From positions 61,569,737-61,633,736 of the forward strand of contig OZ022505.1 in NCBI GenBank assembly GCA_963989385.1: 64,000 nt of DNA. Reading direction: 5' to 3'. The notes below the pieces were generated by a model. It worked only from the letters and a program-made list of their open reading frames with translations. It was not told where the DNA came from and did no database searches. The position numbers and the translations under genes are program-made. This DNA is from Ctena decussata. Taxonomy: Eukaryota; Mollusca; Bivalvia; Lucinida; Lucinidae. Each line of letters opens with the position of its first letter. Position 1 is the stretch's first letter. This document shows positions 22,122-34,318 of the stretch, piece by piece.

Positions 22122-23203
22122 GTCGCACCTGCTTTAGCAAAGTGCGATATAGGCGTCCGGTATGTCTGTCATTTCGTCAGTCCGTCCGTCATTCCGTTCG
22201 CATAAATTTACGTTAACCCTGGCGTTAGAGTCTGTTCAATTAATTTCTCCAAAACCGCTGCACTCATTGTTCTCAAATTTCATAGGGAGCATGACTAGAC
22301 TGCAACACTTCAGAATGATAAAATTTAGCCAGTTTGAGAAGCCAAGATGGCCGCCATTGCAACTCAGTTCCGTTTACATTTACATTTACGTTAACACTGG
22401 CTTTAAAGTCTACTTAATTAAATTCTCCAAAACCACTGCACCCGTGGTTCTCAAATTTCATATAAAGCATAAACAGACTGCAACACTTCAGAATGGTAAA
22501 ATTCAGCCAGATCGAAAATTCAAGATGGCCGCCATTGCAACAAATTTCCGTTCATATTAATTCTATGTTAACTCTGGCGTTAAAGTCTGCTTAATTAATT
22601 TCTCAAAACCCTGCACCCATTGCTCTCAAATTTAATATGGAGCATGACGAGACTGCGACACCTCTAGATAGTAAAATTCAGTCAGTTCGAGAATCCAAGA
22701 TGGCCGCCATTGCAACAAAATAGTGCTCACATTTACGTTAACCTTGGTGTTAAAGTCTATTTAATTTCTCCAAAACCACCGCATCCATGGGTCTTAAATT
22801 TCATATGGAGCATGACCAGATTGCAACGCTTCAGAAAGATGAAATTCAGTCAGGTCGAGAATCCAAGATGTTTGCCATTGCAACAAAAAACGCTCACATT
22901 TACATTAACCATGGTGTTAAAGTCTATTCAATTAATTTCTCCAAAACCACTGCACCCATGCTTCTCTAATTTCATATGTTGCATCACGAGACTGCAACAC
23001 TTCAGAATGGTAAAATTCAGCCAGGTCAAGAATCCAAGACGGCTGCCATTACTATAAATGGCAAAAACAACAAAATTAGCTTCTATTCCAGAACCACTTG
23101 GTATATTTGGTTGAAATATTACATGGAACATTAGTGGGCCATGACCTCTGCTACTGTGGAAGTGCAATGCAGGTGCGACATAGCATTCCGCGGGATTCTT
23201 GTT
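22122..23203 (+). mobile_element. HINE/pearl-like element, GTCGCACC family (copy B)
   Basis: Paralogue of 5500-6577 with the same head, units, inverted subterminal GCAGGTGCGAC, hairpin and TCTTGTT end. Differences are scattered substitutions and small indels. Confidence 0.75.
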
Positions 23204-24717
23204 AGCTCACCTGAGCCTGTGGCTCCGGGGGAGCTTATAGGAGGCTCCGTCGTCCGTCCGTCAACAATTTCAAACGACTTCTCCTCTGAAACCGCTAGGC
23301 CGATAGTAACCAAATTTCATAGAGCCTCTATGGGGCGGGGGAACGAAAAGTTGTTCAAACGGTCCTGGTCACATTACCAACATGGTCGCCACGCCCAATT
23401 ACGGTAAAAACCTTTTTCTTCTCCAGAACCTTCTTCTTCTCTAGAACCAATAGGCTGATGGCCGTAAAACTTGGTATGAAGCATTAGGTACGCGAGTACT
23501 ACCAAGATCATTCAAATTATGACTTGGGTTGACCTTGACCTTGTATACGGTAAGGTCAAATTTGCTTTCTGTAGCTTTTATATGGGAAAATGCTAGAACA
23601 TGTTTTCTTGGAAACTGTTGAAGATTTTGACCTGAAAATTGGTAAATACAGTCATCTTAATGAGTGCATGAAAATTAGTATTACAAGAGGTCAAGGTCAT
23701 TCTTTGACCTTTGACCCTGGTCTCTCATATTTTGACAATTTCACACATCTCCTCAGAAGCCACTAGGCCAATTGTAACCAAATTTCATGTAGAGCCTCTA
23801 GGGGGCGGGGGAACGAAAATCTGTTCAAACGCTTTCAGTCACATGACCAACATGGTCGCCAAGCCCATATATAGTAAAAACCTTTAAAAATCTTCTCCTC
23901 CAGAACCAATAGGCCGATGGCCTTGAAACTTGGTATGTAGCATCAGGTACAGGAATTCTACCAAGATTATTCAAACTATGACCTTGGGTTGACCCTGACC
24001 TTTTAACGGTAATGTCAAATTTGCTTTCTGTAGCTTTTATATGGGAAAATGCTAGAACATAAGATTTCTTGGAAACTATTGAAGATTTTGACCTGAAAAT
24101 TGGTATATACAGTCATCTGAATGAGTATATTTTAGTATGTACAAGAGGTCAAGGCCATTCTTTTACCTTTGACCCTGGTCTCTAATACAGTGACAGTTTC
24201 ACACATCTCCTCAAAACCACTGGGCCAATAGTAAACAAATTTCATATAGAGCCTCTAGGGGCTTAGGGAACGAAAATTTATTCAAAGGTCTGGGTCACAT
24301 GACCAAACTGGCCTCCATGCCCATATATGGCAGAAACCTTCACAGATCTTCTCAAGAACCATATGATCAATGGCCTTGAAACTTGGTATATAGCATCAGG
24401 TACTTGAGTACTATCAAGATTGTTCAAATGGTGACCTTGGGCTGACCTTGACTTTTAAGGCATGAAAAAATGCTAAAACATAAGAATGGAAAAAAGCTAG
24501 AACATAAAATTTCATGGCAAGTTTACAAGATTTTGGCCTGAAAATTGGTATATACAGTCGTCTTAGTTAGTACATTGAAGATTTGCGGGTACTAGAGTTC
24601 AAGGTCATTCTTTGACCTCTGACCTATGTCTTTCATATTTTATAACTTTAAGACATCTCCTCAAAAGCCACTGGGCTAATTGTAACCGAATTTATACACA
24701 GCCTCCAGGGGCTGAGG
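23204..24717 (+). mobile_element. HINE/pearl-like element, AGCTCACCTGAGC family (3'-truncated, copy B)
   Basis: Paralogue of 6578-8106, again starting directly at the end of the preceding element and again lacking the 3' end. It stops near ATTAGTGTCCATTTGGCTTG (24726-24745), the inverse of the CAAGCCAAATGCACACTAAT at about 21983. Confidence 0.65.
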
Positions 24718-24800
24718 GTAATAATTAGTGTCCATTTGGCTTGTCATACATGCACTGTCTACTTTCATTAATCCGTAATTATATTTGATAACCAATCTTT

Positions 24801-25026
24801 GGGAGAGTCGGGTAACTTCGGACAGGCGGGTAAATTCGGACATACCATTGCAATACCATTGCAAACAGTGAAAATCCAGATGAGACGGCTCATAATGAGC
24901 CGTCTCATCAGGAGTTTTACTGTTTGGCCAGTTATTGTTTTGTTTTAGTTCCAGACAACTGACATATATAGGAAAAAATGTCACTGTCCGAATTTCCCCA
25001 CTGTCCGAAGTTACCCGACTCTCCCC
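24801..25026. mobile_element. TA-type MITE, GGGAGAGTCGGGTAAC variant, only in copy B
   Basis: Ends GGGAGAGTCGGGTAACTTCG and its inverse, centre CAGTGAAAATCCAGATGAGAC..GTCTCATCAGGAG. It sits where copy A reads ATCTTTAATTAC. Right flank is TA; the left A has been lost. Confidence 0.8.
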
Positions 25027-25521
25027 TAATTACTCACACAGACAAGGCTTTAATATCGTCACCGTGTTTATCGGTTCAACTGAGAATATATAGGTAAGCA
25101 TATGAGTCTTATTTTACTTCACATTTATGTTTGAAATCAAAAGACCTGCTAACATTAGATTTATGTTGTAATCCAGGAGATATTTGGTTTAACGGCTCTC
25201 TGTACTGAATCAGAGCAGGCCTTTGTCCTTTTATGCTCCATAGTCAGCCCAGTCATGAGTTAAAGCGTCTAAAAGCAAAGTATTATAAAAAGCGTTTCAA
25301 CAGTCACTATTGTTAACAAATTGATGGTCGATGTGCCTATATAGTGTCATATAACTGACACAAAAAGAGAAGAAACATTTTTTGAAAAAAAAAAAAAATC
25401 GTTCCACAAAATATAATTTCTTTTTCTGGTTTGCCGTCAGTCAGTTCAATAGACACTGTACATGTATGGGGTCCCACGCATGTTCTTTGTATTTCTCAAT
25501 CTGTCATATATTGAAGTTCAT

Positions 25522-25717
25522 TACAGTCAACTCTCGATATCTCGAAGTCTAACTTCAGCCCAAACTACGGATATCTCGAAGTAAATTTTCTGAAAATTTA
25601 CTTTGAGATATCAGTAGTTTGAGATAACAGGAGTTGAAATGTATAATAGGAAATATATCCTTTGATATAAGAAGACACTTTGAGACATCAATGTTCGAGA
25701 TATTGGGTGTTGACTGA
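25522..25717. mobile_element. MITE, TACAGTCAACTCTCGATATC ends (copy B)
   Basis: Paralogue of 13173-13372. Confidence 0.65.
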
Positions 25718-25902
25718 ATATCAAAAGTTGCCAACTAACATGATACCTCTAGGAGAGCAGTGTCAGTGAATGTGGCCTTTAGTCAGTGCCGAAAGTTTCA
25801 CCTTCAGCATCTTTTGCAGATTTTCGTATCCACCATAAATCGCAAGCTTAAAAGTACTATGCACCTATACATTTGATGTTTCCATATACAGAACTTCTTT
25901 TT

Positions 25903-26961
25903 GTCGCACCTGCTTTAGCAAGATGTGATATAGGAGTTCACTTTTCCGTCCGTCCGTCAGTCATTCCGTCCGTCCGTACTTCCGTCCGTCCGTCCGTAGG
26001 TCCGTCCGTCAACAATTACGTCGACCCTAGCGTCGACCCTAGTGTTAAGTCCATTTCTCGCAAACTCTAATACCTAGAATCATTAAACCTGGCATAAAGC
26101 TTCTTCTTAGAATGTTCTCGAGGGCTGTTGCTCTTAGCTTTACCCATGACCTATATTTCATGATCTGATTACTTTGTAAAACTGTCCATCAACAATTACG
26201 TCAACCCTAGCGTTGACCCTAGTGTTTAAGAACATTTCTTGCAAACTATGATACCTGCAATCATTAAACCTGGCATAAAGCTTCTTCTAAGAATGTTCTT
26301 GAGGACTGTTGCTCTTATTTTTACCCTTGATCTATATTTCATGCTCTGCTGACTTCGTAAAACTGACCACCAACATTTATGTCGACCCTAGCGTTTAAGT
26401 CTATTTCTTGCAAACTATAATAACTACAATCATCAAACCTGGTATAAAGCTTCTTCTGAAAATGTTCTCGAGGGCTGTTGCTCTTATTTTTACCTTGACC
26501 TATATTTCATGCTCTGTTGACTTCGTAAATTTTTCATTCAAAATTATGATGATGCTAGTGTTAGAATCATCAAACCTTGCATCAAGTTTTTTCTTAGAAT
26601 GTTATTGAGTGCTGTTGCAATTAATTTACTTTTGACATATATTTCGTGCTTTGCTGACTTTGCAAAATTTTACACCCAAAATTGTGTCGGCCCTAGCATT
26701 TTAGTCCTTTTGTCTTGAAATATGATACCTGTAGTCATCACACCTGGCGTAAAGTTTCTCTTTGGAATGTTCATGAGTGATGTTGCAATTATTCCTACCT
26801 ATATTTTATGCTATTCTGACTTAGTAAAATTCTACATCAAAAATTGTGTTGACCCTAGCATTTTTGTCCATTTCTCATACAAGTTCTTTTTAATAATAGT
26901 CTTTACTACTTTACTGGAAGCGCAGTGCAGGTGCGACATAGCATTCCGCGGAATTCTTGTT
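25903..26961 (+). mobile_element. HINE/pearl-like element, GTCGCACC family, proven insertion
   Basis: Head GTCGCACCTGCTTTAGCAAG, long CCGTCCGTCCGT stretch, six units of about 150 bp (GTCGACCCTAGCGTT, AACTATGATACCTG, AAACCTGGCATAAAGCTTCT), inverted GCAGGTGCGAC, perfect hairpin ATTCCGCGGAAT, end TCTTGTT. Copy A has only AGAACTTTTTTTATCTTTC at this place, so this 1059-bp unit moved as a block into a T-run. The core differs from that of 5500-6577 although head and tail agree. Confidence 0.85.
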
Positions 26962-27107
26962 TTATCTTTCTTTCTTTCCTATTTTTTTTTTTTTTTTTTT
27001 GCCATTTCCCATAGATTTCAGATTTCTTACTTGAAGTTGTGCCAAAATTTCTTTTACAGTTAACTCCAGATTGACTAGCTCTCTGCACTGATCTTTAAAA
27101 AACAGTG

Positions 27108-27596
27108 AATTTTAGGGAAATTTTAAATAGGGATCCATGCTGAAGTTCGGGCAGAAGTAATCAACACCGTGTAGGTCACATGACCACATATAATTTTGAA
27201 AGAAAGGACATAGTAAGCTCCTATCATTTTATATTGGGAAACTTGGTGAAGATGCTTTATGATAGTCAGAATAACTCTTTATCTGAGTTACCTCCCGTTA
27301 CAGCTTTGTATAATGAAATGGTCATGGTATTTCTCCAAACACGTTAACATATTTCTGCAATTTCCGATTAACTTCTAAATCAAAATGAAATAGCAATTTT
27401 GCAACACCCAGTTTGCGTGAAATGCCATTAAATGGATAAGAAAACAACGGGATGTCGATAATTAATAGTATTGACTGTCGATAATACATGCATCTGCTAT
27501 TACACAAGCTTTATTATAACCAACCAAACTATGGCCCACTTACATCTGACCTGACAATTGATATTTACATGTAGGTTTTTATTTTATCTTTTTTTA
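27108..27596. other. Unassigned stretch
   Basis: AT-rich, no gene or repeat recognised between the duplication and the 4.6-kb inverted element. Confidence 0.4.
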
Positions 27597-28233
27597 TAAG
27601 TTAGATAATGTACATATAGTGGAGCAATCTTGATGGGCTATCTTTCAAGGGGGTGGTCTACGGAGTGTAACATTTGTTTTTATATATCAAAATGATCGTC
27701 TGGGTCTCTAGTTATCAAATTCAGCATTTGCCACCTTGGCAAACCTTGCATAACTCTGTAGTGGCCAGTTATTTACGATACCCCTTTAAATTTTGAATAT
27801 CAAAAATATTTATTGAAGTCAATAAGAAATGTGTTAAAACTATATAAATGTATCAAATCTAAATATTTTCTGTAAGAACAGTTAATGTGCTATAAATTAG
27901 GCTGCTCAGAAAACAGTCCAGAACTTTGGTGTTGTTACTTTCGTTACAATATATCATGTACCCCTTGAAAATTTAAAATTGGAACTTAAGGTGTTGCATT
28001 TTACAAAGACTCTATTACAAAAATGCCCAAAATGATCATTTTTACTCACTATTCAATTGGCCTCTTTCAGTGCGTTTCTAGCAAAACAAACATGAGACCT
28101 CTAGCTTTTATACTTTGTCAACCACGTCCTGTTGAACAGTTATACCTATTCCTTGTTTTTGGCTGTAAAGTCATTTTTTCGTATAATTGTTTGTACAAAA
28201 ATGGCTAAACCAATTTAAACTTGACAAATTGGG

Positions 28234-28511
28234 TTGGTTGGTTGTTGGTTGATTTGATGCTTAACGTCCACGGTAAACAACTAAGGTCATGTCGGGACGG
28301 TCAGTTAACCTAACCACACTATTCCTGGGCAGGCTTAGACCTCCTAAGCGGTTAACCAGTACTAAGTGCACATACTTTCGCCAGTAACTGACAACTGCCC
28401 TTCTTGAATCAGCGGAAGGAGAAACGAAAGTATGTGGCCAGACCGGGATTCGAACCCAGGACCTCTGACTTACGAGTCAGGTGCCCTACCGATTGCGCTA
28501 CCCGGCCCGGC
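28234..28511 (-). mobile_element. tRNA-derived SINE (copy 1) with 11-bp target duplication
   Basis: 278 bp on the minus strand, flanked by GACAAATTGGG at 28223-28233 and 28512-28522. The head folds as a tRNA: acceptor GGCCGGG with TCTGGCC, A box GTAGCGCAATCGGTAGGGC, B box GGGTTCGAATCCC. The anticodon arm is one base short and resembles elongator tRNA-Met except for CGT at the anticodon. The body contains GGCAGTTGTCAGTTACTGGC and GGTTAACCGCTTAGGAGGTC; the tail is GACGTTAAGCATCAAATCAA then CCAACAACC. The head has pol III promoter boxes, but this is a retroposon, not a tRNA gene. Confidence 0.92.
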
Positions 28512-30294
28512 GACAAATTGGGCCTTTTGCAAAAATACCATGTTAACCATGATATAACACAATAGATTAAAATTTATTTTTGACCGTACAACACATTTTA
28601 GCCACCGTAACGTACTTAACAGATTGAAATGTTTGCGTAAAGCGTCTGTCATTCACATCAGGAAAACACTCTTTTCAAATTTTGACTTTGAAACAACGCA
28701 GTTGTGATAAATATGTTTATTGTTTATCTTAAAATGAAATTTTTGCATAGTAGTCGCCTACATAGACGGAAAACAGGGTTATTTACATGACATGCAATGC
28801 TGGGATTGCCCCGATGTTCAAATGAAGCCTTCATGAGTTGATCTGTACATGATTATTTTTCATTAATATTCAAATAACTTTAAAAGTTTAAACAACAAAA
28901 TATCAAATAACTTATAATAACTTCCAGTTTTGTATTCAGAAAGGTAACGTTCGTAACATTTGGAGAGAAAAAAAAAACTCCCCGAGATTAAATATTCCTA
29001 CTGCCAAATATGCGTAAGCTTTATTATTTTGAGTAAAAGCATTTTTAGAACGGCCGGTTTAAATCCACTCATGTAACTCATTATTAACAGCCCCAAGGTG
29101 GAACATCAGTTCTGGTGTATCTATGTAATAGTTTGTGTTGTTTACTTATCTGTTGTCTTAGAAAACTCGATTTGTTTTATATGTATATTTGCCATCATTC
29201 TGGTGTATAACTGGCATATATGGAAAAAGAAAGAAACTAGATGAAAATTTTGTATGCCTAATTTAGTTTGTTTAAGACTAGCTTTGTACCAATGAACTTA
29301 TAAGGGGCTGCATGTTTATCTGGCTGGCTGCTAGTATCGTCTTACTACTTGTCTTTATGCGGCTATTTCCAGTTTGGTATCGTGGTAGGGTTGTTGCGCA
29401 GATAACACTAATTCCTGCTCATTGCCCCTTTACTTTAATTTACCTCTTCTATAAAAACAAGGTATAAACCCAAAGTTGCCTTGTAGCATGTATTTTCACC
29501 AAAGTAACGTACATAACAGGTTAAAAGGCATGTGTATTTTTTTTCCTATAGCAGCTACAGCAAAGTACAGTTGGGGTACTGCGGAAAGCTTCCTCGTACT
29601 TGATCATATTGGAAATTATGTTTGGAATCAACTGGGCTCAATTTGAGTCAGTAAGCTGAAACTTGTGCTAGAACACCTTATTGCATTATATCAAACAGAA
29701 AATATCACTTAAACTCGAAAATATCATTAAAAATTATAAATCTTATCTGACAAATCGTTTCCATTTGAATGTTGTATACGTTACCTTTTTAAATACCAAA
29801 CCAAGAAGTCTAAGTAAGTGAATTATCATTGACTCAATTTAAAAGGCATTGTGATAATGATTTTAAAGTAATAGCAATATGTCATAATCATCTTATCCGT
29901 GCCTCTAGGCAATATCATCCGATTTTGAAAGGAATCAGTTAAACTGAGTCTGCTATGTTCTTTCTCGTGTGTGTTCCTCGCTTCAACATGATCTTCTGGC
30001 AAGTCTTTGCAATAACTTTATTAATGTGAAAGGACACACCTCAGTATTTTACTGCAATTTGTTAGAAAGAAACAATATTTATTTCTGTAGATGTTTCCTA
30101 TTCGCTTCTGAGAAAGCTATAACCATTCCAAAAATGGTCTACTCTTAAAGGAAACATTTTTTTTACAGCAGCAACTTCTTTTTAAAAGTTTTCCCCATTA
30201 AAAAAGGAGGCCAAAGTAAAATTGGCAGAATAACTTACGTGAAATTGTATCCCATCACCTTAAATTCTAAGACTGATAAAAACTTAATTAAATT

Positions 30295-30597
30295 ATGAAG
30301 GATGAGTCTCTGGAAGCAAGGGATGAATCACAAAAAAATAACAGCAACCTTTGTTTAACTAAGGAATGTAATGTTGCGACACTGCCAATGCCACCTAGCA
30401 CCAGCTATTTCCTTTTTCAAACTGACCCAGAAAGAGCCCAGATGATTCCAAATGACCAGAACATGATGTACAAGGAAGCATTTCACCTTAACCACATGCT
30501 ACTTTACACTAGCAGCAGTTGGGTAAAAGACTTTTTTCTTTTTAAACTGTCATATAAGTTACTTCATTTTAAATATATTCTACACGGTCAAAAGTAA
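30295..30597 (+). CDS. Unrecognised open reading frame in the middle of the 4.6-kb element
   Basis: 100 codons starting MKDESLEARDESQKNNSN. The first 80 residues are polar and have mixed codon use unlike the AT-rich surroundings; after TSSSWVKD the composition turns AT-rich (FFLFKLSYKLLHFKY), as if running into non-coding DNA. I recognise no domain, and there is no clear splice context. It could be an exon remnant carried by the element or chance. Confidence 0.25.
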   Translation: MKDESLEARDESQKNNSNLCLTKECNVATLPMPPSTSYFLFQTDPERAQMIPNDQNMMYKEAFHLNHMLLYTSSSWVKDFFLFKLSYKLLHFKYILHGQK

Positions 30598-32478
30598 TTA
30601 AACTATGGTTTCATATATTTCTTTTATAGGAAAAGGTCATAACAGGTAAAGAAGTGTAAAAGGGCAACGATCAGAAACTGATTCAACCCACCCACAACAC
30701 CAAACTAAAAAATGTAACATAAAGCATACAACAAGTACTCAAACGATACTAGTGGGTAGCAAAATATACATGCACCCATTCCATGCAGATGTCCACAAGT
30801 TAGCTTTCATCAAGCATACCCAGGTACACAAAATGTATATTTTCACCTTCTTTCTTTCTGATTTTATATACACTTCAGAATGATGGCGAATAAACAGACA
30901 AAATAAATCAATTTTTCTAACACTACAGATAAGTGGCCAACACAAACTATAACATCGTTACACAACAACGGATGCATCGCCGTGGAAATTTTGCTGATAA
31001 ATTACATAGGGTGGGTTTAAACCAGTCTAAAGTACCGTTTTGAAAATATTTTTAACAAAACTAATGAGGTTTAGGCATATTATGCAGTAACAACACATAA
31101 TTTCAGTGATTTTTTTTCAAATAATGGTTACAAACGTTACCTTTCTGAGTATAAAACAGTAAGTTGTGATTAGTAAATTTGTCATGGTGTGATATTTTTA
31201 ATGTCATTTGGATGTTAATGGGAAAAAAAAATAAAAGTGTTGTATGTATAGATTAACTCACGAAGGTTTTCTTTTCTAGTTTTAGGACAATCTCATCTTT
31301 GCATGTCATGTAAATAAGACAGTTTGCTGCCCGATTAGTTTATAAAACAATGCAATGCAAACATTTCATTTTACAATAGATAATATACATATATATCACA
31401 ACTGCGTTGTTTAAAAGTCAGAATCAGAAGAGAGTTTTTTTTTCTGGTGGGAATGATAGACGCTTTACGCAAACATTTTAATCTGTTAAGTACGTTACTC
31501 CGGCTAAAATGTGTTGTAAGGTAAGAAATAATTTTTAAGCTATTGTGTTATATCATGGTTAACATGATCTTTTTGCAAAAGGCCCCAATTTGTCAAGTTT
31601 AGATTGCTTATAAGTTATTAGCCATTTTTGTACGAACAATTATACGAAAAATGACTTTTCAGCCAAAAACAGGGAATAGGTGTAACTGTTCAACAGGACG
31701 TGGTTGACAAAGTATAAAAGCTAGAGGTCTCATGTTTGTTTTGCTAGAAACGCACTGAAAGAGGCCAATTGAATAGTAAGTAAAAATGATCATTTTGGGC
31801 ATTTTTGTAATAGAGTCTTTGTAAAATGCAACAACTTAAGTTCCAATTTTAAATTTTCAAGGGGTACATGATATATTGTACCGAAAGTAACAACACCAAA
31901 GTTCTGAACTGTTTTCTGAGCAGCCTAATTTATAGCATATTAACTATTTTTACAGAAAATATTTAGATTTGATACATTTATATAGTTTAAACACATTTCT
32001 TATTGACTTCAATAAATATTTTTGATATTCAAAATTTAAAGGGGTATCGTAAATAACTGGCCACTACCGAGTTATGCAAGGTTTGCCAAGGTGGCAAACG
32101 CTGAATTTCTAACTAGAGACCCAGACAATCATTTTGATATATAAAAACAAATGTTACACTCCGTAGACCACTATCTTCCTTTTTTAGGCCACTTATGCAA
32201 TCAAATTTGCTCCACTAATATATTCGCTAACATTATCAGTTCAAATCTTAATTTACCCACTTAGTGTGATCAATATTTTATTTAATATACCCGTATACAT
32301 GTACATGTATGTGCATACATATAGCAATCTTATTATAACATGCTAACATTGAAAATGATACAGAAGTAAAGCCTATGTTACCCTATCCAATTTGTTGAAT
32401 CAAATACGGGTTAATACATGTTCATTCAATTATTTGACAGTGTAACACCCCAACCAAATAATTTTAATTAAATTGCAT

Positions 32479-32703
32479 TCAAAGACAACATTGGATGGTG
32501 ATAGAACCAGTAGGACGGACGATCGGCGCCCCGTTACTGCGGCTACGGATTCGTTCCGCTGAGGTGCGGGGGCAACGTCGATATGAGAATTGAAATACTG
32601 ATAGAACCGGTCCGATTTTTCCCCAAATATTTCTTGACACGCGGCTGATAAGGATGCAATTTACGAACTGCACCTGCGGCACTCGGGGTAAAATTTCTCT
32701 CAA
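32479..32703 (-). other. GC-richer stretch, possible exon remnant
   Basis: A minus-strand frame of 74 codons in a locally GC-rich island (32500-32700). No domain recognised. GGTTCTATCA occurs twice in it, about 90 bp apart. It is bounded on the right by the 359-bp tandem repeat. Confidence 0.2.
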
Positions 32704-33417
32704 TGAGGATTATGAACATGGTAGTTTTTTTTTTTTCTATTTTAAGCCAGCCATAATTTTAATATTTTACGCATTCCAGCCTTTTTAATGAATAATGATG
32801 CACCCAGCAATTTGAAAGTGTATCATGAATAATTATATTGAATCAAACATTTCATTAGAACAACAATAAATACAGTAAATTTGACTAAAGAAGCTACACA
32901 GTGTATCATGAATGTTTTATCAAATGTTTTCTTGACAAGCACTATAAATTAAAGAAGTTTGATCGTGTAACATTGCCTCAGGTCGTTGACTTTTTCTAAT
33001 CTGTCCCCCAAACCGTAGATTTGAAAGGCATCGCATGAAAGGGGGACTGAAGATATATGCAATGAGGATTATGAATATGGTAGTTTTTTTCTGTTTTAAG
33101 CCAGCCATAATTTTAATATTTTACGCATTCCAGCCCTTTTAATGAATAATGATGCACCCACCAATTTGAAAGTGTATCATGAATAATTATATTGAATCAA
33201 ACATTTCATTAGAACAACAATAAATACAGTAAATTTGACTAAAGAAGCTACACAGTGTATCATGAATGTTTTATCAAACATTTTCTTGACAAGCACTATA
33301 AATTAAAGAAGTTTGATCGTGTAGCATTGCCTTAGGTCGTTGACTTTTTTTATCTGTCCCCCAAACCGTACATTTGAAAGGCATCGCATGAAAGGTGTAC
33401 TGAAGATATATGCACTG
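32701..33417 (+). repeat. 359-bp tandem duplication
   Basis: Two units start CAATGAGGATTATGAA at 32701 and 33060, nearly identical (differences such as TGTTTTCTTG against CATTTTCTTG, GTAGATTT against GTACATTT). The sequence is AT-rich and non-coding. Confidence 0.9.
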
Positions 33418-33916
33418 TGGAAACACCCAAAGCGGCCACCACATCCGTACAGGCCGGCTAGAGTCTCTACCTCCACTTTAGATTTTCTAGGATTCGTAGA
33501 CTATACATGTATATGCGAAGAGGGAAGACTCTAACCAGACTGCGCCGATACGCAAACTGATCCGAATCTTCGCAAGTGTGCACATACTATGAGGTACCCC
33601 CATGCGACGCCAATCAGTCCTGACTTTGAATTATACTCTAACCATGCGGTATAATGAACGTTATGAAAGTAAAATAATCTTGCAACTAGATCAGAATATC
33701 CATATCGTGTGGATTCATACAAAATAAAAAAAAAGAAAATGTTTATTAAGAGAAGAAAATACAGTAAGAGATAAGATAATAAAGTGTCAAGGTATCAGAC
33801 AATTTGCGCAGGTATCCATGTCTAAAAGTTTCCGTTGCCTCCGAACTAGCAGATTCGTACATATTCTTAGATTCTTACATGTATACATGTATTAATGTAC
33901 TAAGGTTGTAAACTTA

Positions 33917-34318
33917 TGGTGGCTGGTTTGTGCCATTTCGTCTTTTCGTCTTATCGCCGCGAAAAGACGCCACGCGAAAAGACGAAAAGACGAAAAGACG
34001 CCATGCGAAAAGACGAAAAGACGAAAAAACGCCAGGCGAAAGGACAGAATAACGCCAGGCGAAAAGACGAAAAGACGAAACCCGCCATGCGAAAAAACGA
34101 AATTTCAGCGCGAAAAGACGAAAAAACGTCATGCGAAAAGACGCCATTTGAAATTCTTAAATTGTCGTCTTTTTGCGTGGCGTCTTTTCGTCTTTTCGCC
34201 TGGCGTCTTTTCGTCTTTTCGCTTGGCGTTATTTCGTCTTTTCGCATGGCGTTATTTCGTCTTTTCGTCTTTTCGCATGGCGTCTTTTCGTCTTTTCGTC
34301 TTTTCGCATCACATGTTT
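33917..34318. repeat. Fold-back satellite element of CGAAAAGACG words (copy 1)
   Basis: Outer word GGTGGCTGGTTTGTGCCATT, then about 180 bp of CGAAAAGACGCCATGCG-type words, a unique centre GCCATTTGAAATTCTTAAAT (34142-34161), then about 145 bp of the reverse complement (CGTCTTTTCGCATGGCGT). The whole can form a long hairpin. Every frame is open and gives low-complexity RLFVFSHGV/KRRKDEKT peptides, which I read as artefacts. Copy 2 at 37462-38014 is in the opposite orientation. Confidence 0.85.

Larger units (their letters stand above)
21535..27107 (+). repeat. Segmental duplication, copy B
   Basis: Direct copy of 1772-13692 without the LINE, the 4.17-kb element or the 12.6-kb insertion. It carries its own MITE (24801-25026) and its own tandem-core element (25903-26961). 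Confidence 0.85.
27597..32235. mobile_element. 4.6-kb element with inverted arms over 1 kb
   Basis: About 27597-28960 and about 31125-32235 are imperfect inverse copies (for instance GGTCTACGGAGTGTAACATT, ACATGAGACCTCTAGCTTTT, GCTTTACGCAAACATTTTAAT on one side and their inverses on the other). The left arm is split by a SINE. GTAACGTAC-type words recur through it (28613, 28946, 29506, 29777, 31133, 31485). Exact ends and any target duplication could not be fixed. No transposase is visible. Confidence 0.7.

Noticed and set aside
28440..28511. tRNA-Thr(CGT)-like gene on the minus strand
   Set aside because: The anticodon arm is one base short, and the sequence continues into a SINE body with a target duplication. 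The same head at 58497 has another anticodon.
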